Assembly (NCBI GenBank): GCA_002352185.1
Contig: DEHY01000145.1
Coordinates: 21,801 to 31,701, forward strand
Origin: Competibacteraceae bacterium UBA2788
GTDB lineage: Bacteria > Pseudomonadota > Gammaproteobacteria > Competibacterales > Competibacteraceae
Reading direction: 5' to 3'
Length of the DNA: 9,901 nucleotides
In this document: positions 6,068-9,901 of the stretch, piece by piece
How positions within the stretch are numbered: the stretch's first letter is position 1
Layout of the letters: each line of letters opens with the position of its first letter
Notes under the pieces: generated by a model
The model's input: only the letters and a program-made list of their open reading frames with translations
Told to the model about the DNA's origin: nothing
The model's database searches: none
Position numbers and translations under genes: made by a program

Positions 6068-8571
6068 CCCCGCTGTTCTGGCGGGCGTTGCTGCGCCATC
6101 CTTTGCGACATCCCTGGCAACTGGGACTGGCGATCCTCGGCATCGCCCTCGGCGTAGCGGTGGCGCTGGCGGTGGATCTGGCCAACGCCAGCGCCCGCCG
6201 CAGCTTCGATCTGTCCATGAGCCGGATCACCGGCCACGCTACCCATCGCATCGTTGGCGGCGCGATGGGCGTACCGGAAGCCGTATATGCGCAATTGCGG
6301 CTGGAGCGCGGCATCCGGCTGGCCGGACCAGTTGTGACCGGTTATCTGCTCCATGCCGACCCACCGGGACAATTACTGCAAATTCTTGGCGTTGACCCCT
6401 TTGCGGAAGCGCCCTTTCGCAATCCCGCTGCGGACATCACTGGCGGTGATTTTGACCTGCGGGCCTTGCTGCTGCATCCCGATGCAGCTCTGTTGCCCGC
6501 TGTGCTGGGTACACAGGTCACAGTGCGGCGCGGCGAGCAGCGCTTCATCCTGAAACGCGCCGGCACGCTGCATGGACCGGAGCTGGAGGGATTGATCATC
6601 ACCGACATCAGCACGGCACAAACCCTGTTGGGGAAAGCAGGCCGCCTCAGCCATATTGATCTGATTTTGCCGGACGGTTCTGCCGGCGAACGGCTGGCGG
6701 AACAGCTACGGGTCTGGTTGCCGCCGGATTTGCGGCTGGAACAGCCGGGGATGCGCAATCAGGCCACGGCGGACCTCAGCGCCGCCTTTTCGCTGAATCT
6801 GACGGCCATGAGCCTACTGGCGCTGGTGGTCGGCATGTTTCTAATCTACAACGCCATCAGCTTTTCAGTGGTGCAGCGCCGCGCTCTGCTGGGAATGCTC
6901 AGGGCGTTGGGGGCCAGCCGCCGGGAACTGTTGGTCGGCATCCTGGGGGAAGCTTTGCTGCTTGGGCTGGCGGGCACTCTGCTTGGCGGGCTGCTGGGAC
7001 TGTGGATTGGTTCCGGGCTGGTGCATCTGGTCACCCGCACCATCAACGATCTGTACTACGTCCTCAGCATCCGCGAATTTTTTATCGAACCGTGGTCGCT
7101 GGTCAAAGGGGTGGCGCTGGGTCTGCTGGTAACGCTGGCGGCGGCGTGGTTGCCGGCACGGGAAGCCGCAGCCGCCCAGCCTGGCATGGCGTTGAGCCGC
7201 GCCCATCTGGAAACCCGCTGGCAAACCGCGCTGCCCCGTCTCATTGGGATCGGGGCAGCGCTGCTGAGCGCTGGCGGCCTGGCGCTGTGGCTTTCCCACG
7301 ATCTGGTTTCCGGCTTCGCCGGCCTGTTTCTGCTGATTCTCGGCTGCGCGCTGCTGACGCCGCCGGCCGTAGTCGGTCTGATGCGGTTGGCCCAGCCGTT
7401 GACCGCCCGGCTGGGACTGCTGGCGCGGATGGCCAGCCGCGATGTCGTCCGCCATCTCAGCCGTACCGGCATCGCGGTTGCGGCGCTGATGGTGGCGTTT
7501 GCCACGACCGTTGGCGTCGGAGTGATGGTGGACAGTTTCCGGGGCGGCGTAGCCATCTGGATCAATGACCTGCTGAATGCGGACTTGTACCTGGCGCCGC
7601 CAGCCGTTGAGAACGGCGGCAACCGTTCGGAAGCCGTTGATCCGGCGGCGCTGGCGGTATTACGCAGCACGCCGGGCGTAGCGGCGGTTTCTACCTATCG
7701 GAACGCAAAGCTTGATCTTGAGGGCCGGCCCGTCATTCTGGTTGCTGTGGATCTGGCTCCCGGATCTCAGGCCGGTTATCACCTGATTGACGGTGATCCC
7801 GCCACCGCCTGGCGGAGGTTTGAAACGGGCGAGGCGGTCTTGATCTCCGAGCCGCTGGCCTACCGGCGTCATTTGTCCGCAGGCGATTCGCTGGAATTGC
7901 TGACGGATCAGGGAATGCGGCGTTTCTCCGTCGCTGGGGTATTTCTGGATTATGGTTCGGAACACGGGCGGATTTTGCTGCACCGCTCCGGCTATGCGCG
8001 TTACTGGCATGATCCAGCGGTCGGTTCAGCGGCAGCCTTCGCCGCGCCAGGCGTGAATCTGGCGGTCCTGCGCACACGCTTGCAGGAGCGCCTGGGATCG
8101 ATCCAGCCGCTGCTGATTCGTTCCAACCGCGATATTCAGAGCGCTACGCTGGAAATTTTCGACCGCACATTCACGATTACCCATGTATTGCGCCTGCTGG
8201 CCATTCTGGTCGCAGTGGTTGGGGTGTTAAGCGCGCTGCTGGCGTTGCAACTGGAGCGGGCGCGGGAATTTGCCGTGCTGCGCGCCATCGGCATGACCAC
8301 CGCTGAAATTGGCGGACTGGTGTCGTTGCAGACTGGATTCATGGGCGCCGCCGCCGGGTTGTTGGCCATACCGACCGGGTTGCTGCTGGCGGCGGTGCTG
8401 ATTTTCGTCATCAACCGTCGAGCCTTCGGCTGGAGCCTGCCGTTTCAGGTAGACCCGCTGCTGTTGCTGGAAACGCTGGCGCTGGCAATCATCGCTGCCC
8501 TGCTGGCTGGGCTGTATCCGATTTGGCGTATGGCTCGCGCCCGGCCCGCCGACGCGCTGCGATATGATTAA
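6064..8571 (+). CDS. Double-FtsX ABC transporter permease (YbbP / fused AttFG-like)
   Basis: An 835-residue inner-membrane permease. It starts at TTG 6064; a longer in-frame reading back to 5872 only overlaps the ATPase gene. TM1 follows a basic start (HPWQLGLAILGIALGVAVALAVDLANA) and leads to a periplasmic domain of about 200 residues. The first FtsX domain follows (LLALVVGMFLIYNAISF, then the coupling-helix region RRALLGMLRALGASRRELL, then two further helices ending near AAAWLPAREAAAA). Two central TM segments follow, then a second set: TM at GIAVAALMVAFATTVGVGVM, a second periplasmic domain, and the second FtsX domain (LLAILVAVVGVLSALLAL, coupling region REFAVLRAIGMTTAEI, two helices, ending PADALRYD). 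About ten TM segments in all, the layout of YbbP and of fused AttF-AttG proteins. These mechanotransmission systems extract or move lipids, lipoproteins or peptides; the substrate here is unknown. Confidence 0.92.
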   Translation: MTPLFWRALLRHPLRHPWQLGLAILGIALGVAVALAVDLANASARRSFDLSMSRITGHATHRIVGGAMGVPEAVYAQLRLERGIRLAGPVVTGYLLHADPPGQLLQILGVDPFAEAPFRNPAADITGGDFDLRALLLHPDAALLPAVLGTQVTVRRGEQRFILKRAGTLHGPELEGLIITDISTAQTLLGKAGRLSHIDLILPDGSAGERLAEQLRVWLPPDLRLEQPGMRNQATADLSAAFSLNLTAMSLLALVVGMFLIYNAISFSVVQRRALLGMLRALGASRRELLVGILGEALLLGLAGTLLGGLLGLWIGSGLVHLVTRTINDLYYVLSIREFFIEPWSLVKGVALGLLVTLAAAWLPAREAAAAQPGMALSRAHLETRWQTALPRLIGIGAALLSAGGLALWLSHDLVSGFAGLFLLILGCALLTPPAVVGLMRLAQPLTARLGLLARMASRDVVRHLSRTGIAVAALMVAFATTVGVGVMVDSFRGGVAIWINDLLNADLYLAPPAVENGGNRSEAVDPAALAVLRSTPGVAAVSTYRNAKLDLEGRPVILVAVDLAPGSQAGYHLIDGDPATAWRRFETGEAVLISEPLAYRRHLSAGDSLELLTDQGMRRFSVAGVFLDYGSEHGRILLHRSGYARYWHDPAVGSAAAFAAPGVNLAVLRTRLQERLGSIQPLLIRSNRDIQSATLEIFDRTFTITHVLRLLAILVAVVGVLSALLALQLERAREFAVLRAIGMTTAEIGGLVSLQTGFMGAAAGLLAIPTGLLLAAVLIFVINRRAFGWSLPFQVDPLLLLETLALAIIAALLAGLYPIWRMARARPADALRYD

Positions 8572-8615
8572 ATGGGTAGAAAAGGATTGGGGCGGCGAGG
8601 AAGCCGGGGGCAAGG

Positions 8616-9440
8616 TCACTCACAATAATCCGGCCACGCCCATAAATCCCAATGCCCGACCTGCAACCGCGATTGCCCGCATTCAATCCAACGGCGGCGC
8701 TGCATCAGCCAATTCGCCAATTCACCCGCCGCTTCGGGCGCAATCTCACGAGCGGCTTCGATCCAACCGTCCAGTAACGCCGTTTGCATCGCTGCCTGTT
8801 CCGGCTCCAACCGCCACGGACTTGGCTGAACCCTCACCGCGTAGCCCTGCTGTTGCAGCAGAGTCGCCAGCGCCGCCGCCGCATCGGGACCGAGCGCCGG
8901 GCCAAAACCCTTATTGCCACGCTGATGCTGGTTGACCCACTCGCGCAATCTCTCATCACCCGCCAGCGCCGGTTGCCAAACCATATCGCCGTCGTAGCTC
9001 AGGACGATGTACACCGCCGCCCGCCATTGCCCGCAGCGCCGCGCCAACGATTCCAGCCAGTCCGCCGACACCAAATCAAGCAGAGCGGATGCCGTGACCA
9101 GTTGCACCCCTCGAAGCTTCAGTCGCTCCCAATCGCGGACTAAATCCAGGTGCAGCCATTCCAGGCTGCAATGACCCGCTGCATTGGCCCACGGCTGCAT
9201 TTCCGCCTTGCTCCGCGCCAGTAGATCCAAATCGTGATCCACCAGTCGCCAGTGCTGTTCGCCACCGAGCAACGGGGCCAGAAAGCGGCAGTTGGCGCCG
9301 GTTCCGCTCGCCAAATCCAGCACGGTCAATGCGCCTCGCCGCTGCCGCCACTCCAGTAAGCGGGCCGTCAGTTCCAGATTACGAGCGGCGCTATCCGCCG
9401 GTTCGCGCAGAGACAACCATTCCGCCGAAAAACCGCTCAT
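8616..9440 (-). CDS. Class I SAM-dependent methyltransferase
   Basis: A 274-residue cytoplasmic protein with a Rossmann-type methyltransferase fold. Motif I is VLDLASGTGAN at about residues 40-50 from the chosen start. It is followed by the acidic end of strand beta-2 (WRLVDHD, about 64-70) and a motif IV-like segment LVTASALLDLVSADWL that resembles a group of uncharacterised class I enzymes. The substrate cannot be read from the sequence. The ATG at 9440 is preferred because AGGA sits 7 bases upstream. The in-frame ATG at 9473 lies inside a REP-like palindrome and would add eleven residues encoded by the repeat. The gene follows the family 4 glycosyltransferase on the same strand with 52 bases between them, mostly repeat, so the pair may still be one transcript. 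It is convergent with the ABC permease gene, 44 bases away, and no hairpin terminator is visible in that gap. Confidence 0.85.
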   Translation of the reverse strand: MSGFSAEWLSLREPADSAARNLELTARLLEWRQRRGALTVLDLASGTGANCRFLAPLLGGEQHWRLVDHDLDLLARSKAEMQPWANAAGHCSLEWLHLDLVRDWERLKLRGVQLVTASALLDLVSADWLESLARRCGQWRAAVYIVLSYDGDMVWQPALAGDERLREWVNQHQRGNKGFGPALGPDAAAALATLLQQQGYAVRVQPSPWRLEPEQAAMQTALLDGWIEAAREIAPEAAGELANWLMQRRRWIECGQSRLQVGHWDLWAWPDYCE

Positions 9441-9454
9441 TAAGCAATCCTGAA

Positions 9455-9516
9455 TAGCACGTGGAACGGGCATCTTGCCCGTTGGGTTTGAATCACGGGC
9501 ATGATGCCCGTGCTAC
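9455..9516. repeat. Pair of inverted REP-like palindromes (BIME-like)
   Basis: Two GC-rich hairpins face each other. The first has arms aacgggca (9465-9472) and tgcccgtt (9476-9483) around a 3-base loop. The second has arms cacgggcat (9494-9502) and atgcccgtg (9504-9512) around one base. The pair is bounded by a further inverted repeat, tagcacg at 9455-9461 and cgtgcta at 9509-9515. On the minus strand the second palindrome is preceded by GTAG (9516-9513), the tetranucleotide that marks REP elements mobilised by RAYT (TnpA-REP) transposases. Neither hairpin has a T-tract, so an intrinsic terminator is unlikely, although the hairpins may modulate mRNA stability between the two minus-strand genes. 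Confidence 0.75.
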
Positions 9517-9901
9517 GACGGCCAAGAGCACAGCGGCAAAACCGGCGCACGTCGTCGGCCAATCCGGCAGGGCTTGGCGAGCCGCCCGCGCACCCGCCGC
9601 CAGCCGTTGCCGCAGATCGGAATCGGTCATCACTCGCGTCAGCGCTTCAGCCAGGGCCGCCGCGTCGCCGGGCAGAACCAGCAGCCCCGCATCCACCGAC
9701 ACGGTGTTGGGAATCGCGCCCGCCGTGGTGCTGATAATCGGCAAGCCATGCGCCAGCGCCTCGGCCAGCGCCATGCCATAGCCTTCGTGATACGACGGCA
9801 ACACGAAGACATCGGCCCGCTGGTACTCCAGCGCCAGCGCCGTTTCGTCCAGTTGACCCGGAAACTCAATGCGCGCTGCCAATCCCAATTCATCGGCCAA
9901 G
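9493..9901 (-). CDS. Glycosyltransferase family 4, C-terminal part (5' end off window)
   Basis: The last 135 or so residues of a GT-B fold retaining glycosyltransferase (Glycos_transf_1 domain); the N-terminal acceptor domain lies beyond the right edge. The visible part has the donor-binding EX7E motif (E-GYGMALA-E), preceded by ADVFVLPSYH and followed by ALAHGLPIISTTAGAIPNTV, AGLLVLPGDAAALAEAL and a C-terminal helix region (DLRQRLAAGARAARQ). It would transfer a sugar from a nucleotide-sugar donor to a lipid, polysaccharide or small-molecule acceptor; specificity cannot be told. The leftmost TTG-coded residue near 9900 is internal, not a start. Oddity: the last seven residues (VARASCP) and the TGA stop are encoded by the REP-like palindrome at 9494-9516, so the native C-terminus seems to have been replaced. 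The gene is upstream of the methyltransferase on the same strand. Confidence 0.9.
   Translation of the reverse strand, partial: LADELGLAARIEFPGQLDETALALEYQRADVFVLPSYHEGYGMALAEALAHGLPIISTTAGAIPNTVSVDAGLLVLPGDAAALAEALTRVMTDSDLRQRLAAGARAARQALPDWPTTCAGFAAVLLAVVARASCP

Noticed and set aside
8572..8615. Bidirectional terminator between the convergent permease and methyltransferase genes
   Set aside because: No stem of useful length and no T-tract is visible in the 44 bases.
9465..9512. The two hairpins as intrinsic terminators
   Set aside because: Neither strand has a T-tract after the stem. The inverted pairing and GTAG mark fit REP elements better.
9461..9781. Plus-strand open frame starting in the REP pair (contains GHDARAT)
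   Set aside because: Peptides of this kind arise from translating REP-like palindromes. The rest is antisense to the glycosyltransferase.

Overview
The window comes from a GC-rich proteobacterium. The gene families and the exosortase-type exopolysaccharide cluster fit a gammaproteobacterium or betaproteobacterium; the species cannot be fixed from sequence alone. Coding density is high, no stretch longer than about 200 bases lacks a gene, and I see no RNA gene, CRISPR array or insertion sequence.

Left part, minus strand, read right to left from 5154 to 1. This is the export and chain-length half of an XrtA (exosortase A)/PEP-CTERM type exopolysaccharide locus. The order is outer-membrane export lipoprotein (Wza-like), inner-membrane chain-length determinant (Wzz-like), tyrosine autokinase (CpsD/Wzc-like), outer-membrane beta-barrel protein of the PEP-CTERM-associated family, and the first 38 codons of the XrtA-associated ATPase, which runs off the left edge. 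Gaps are only 34, 21, 39 and 8 bases, so the genes very probably form one operon. Together they would build the trans-envelope polysaccharide export apparatus and control polymer length through tyrosine phosphorylation. The exosortase, glycosyltransferases and PEP-CTERM target proteins are not in view and would be expected further left.

Middle, 5155-5353: a divergent intergenic region with an AT-rich patch. It must hold the promoters of the exopolysaccharide operon (leftward) and of an ABC transporter operon (rightward).

5354-8571, plus strand: a LolD/FtsE/MacB-class ABC ATPase followed by a large double-FtsX permease. The permease is read from a TTG codon that overlaps the ATPase stop codon. 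Together they make a type VII (mechanotransmission-type) ABC system whose substrate is unknown. The closest models are YbbA-YbbP and AttE-AttFG.

8572-8615: a short convergent gap with no recognisable terminator.

Right part, minus strand: the C-terminal part of a family 4 glycosyltransferase (running off the right edge), then a class I SAM-dependent methyltransferase. Between them lies a pair of inverted REP-like palindromes (9455-9516). One palindrome has supplied the last seven codons and the stop of the glycosyltransferase. The other creates a false upstream start for the methyltransferase.

The most distinctive features are the hexanucleotide repeat encoding the Tyr-Gly tail of the kinase and the REP pair that has been built into a coding end. 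I found no clearly new system.
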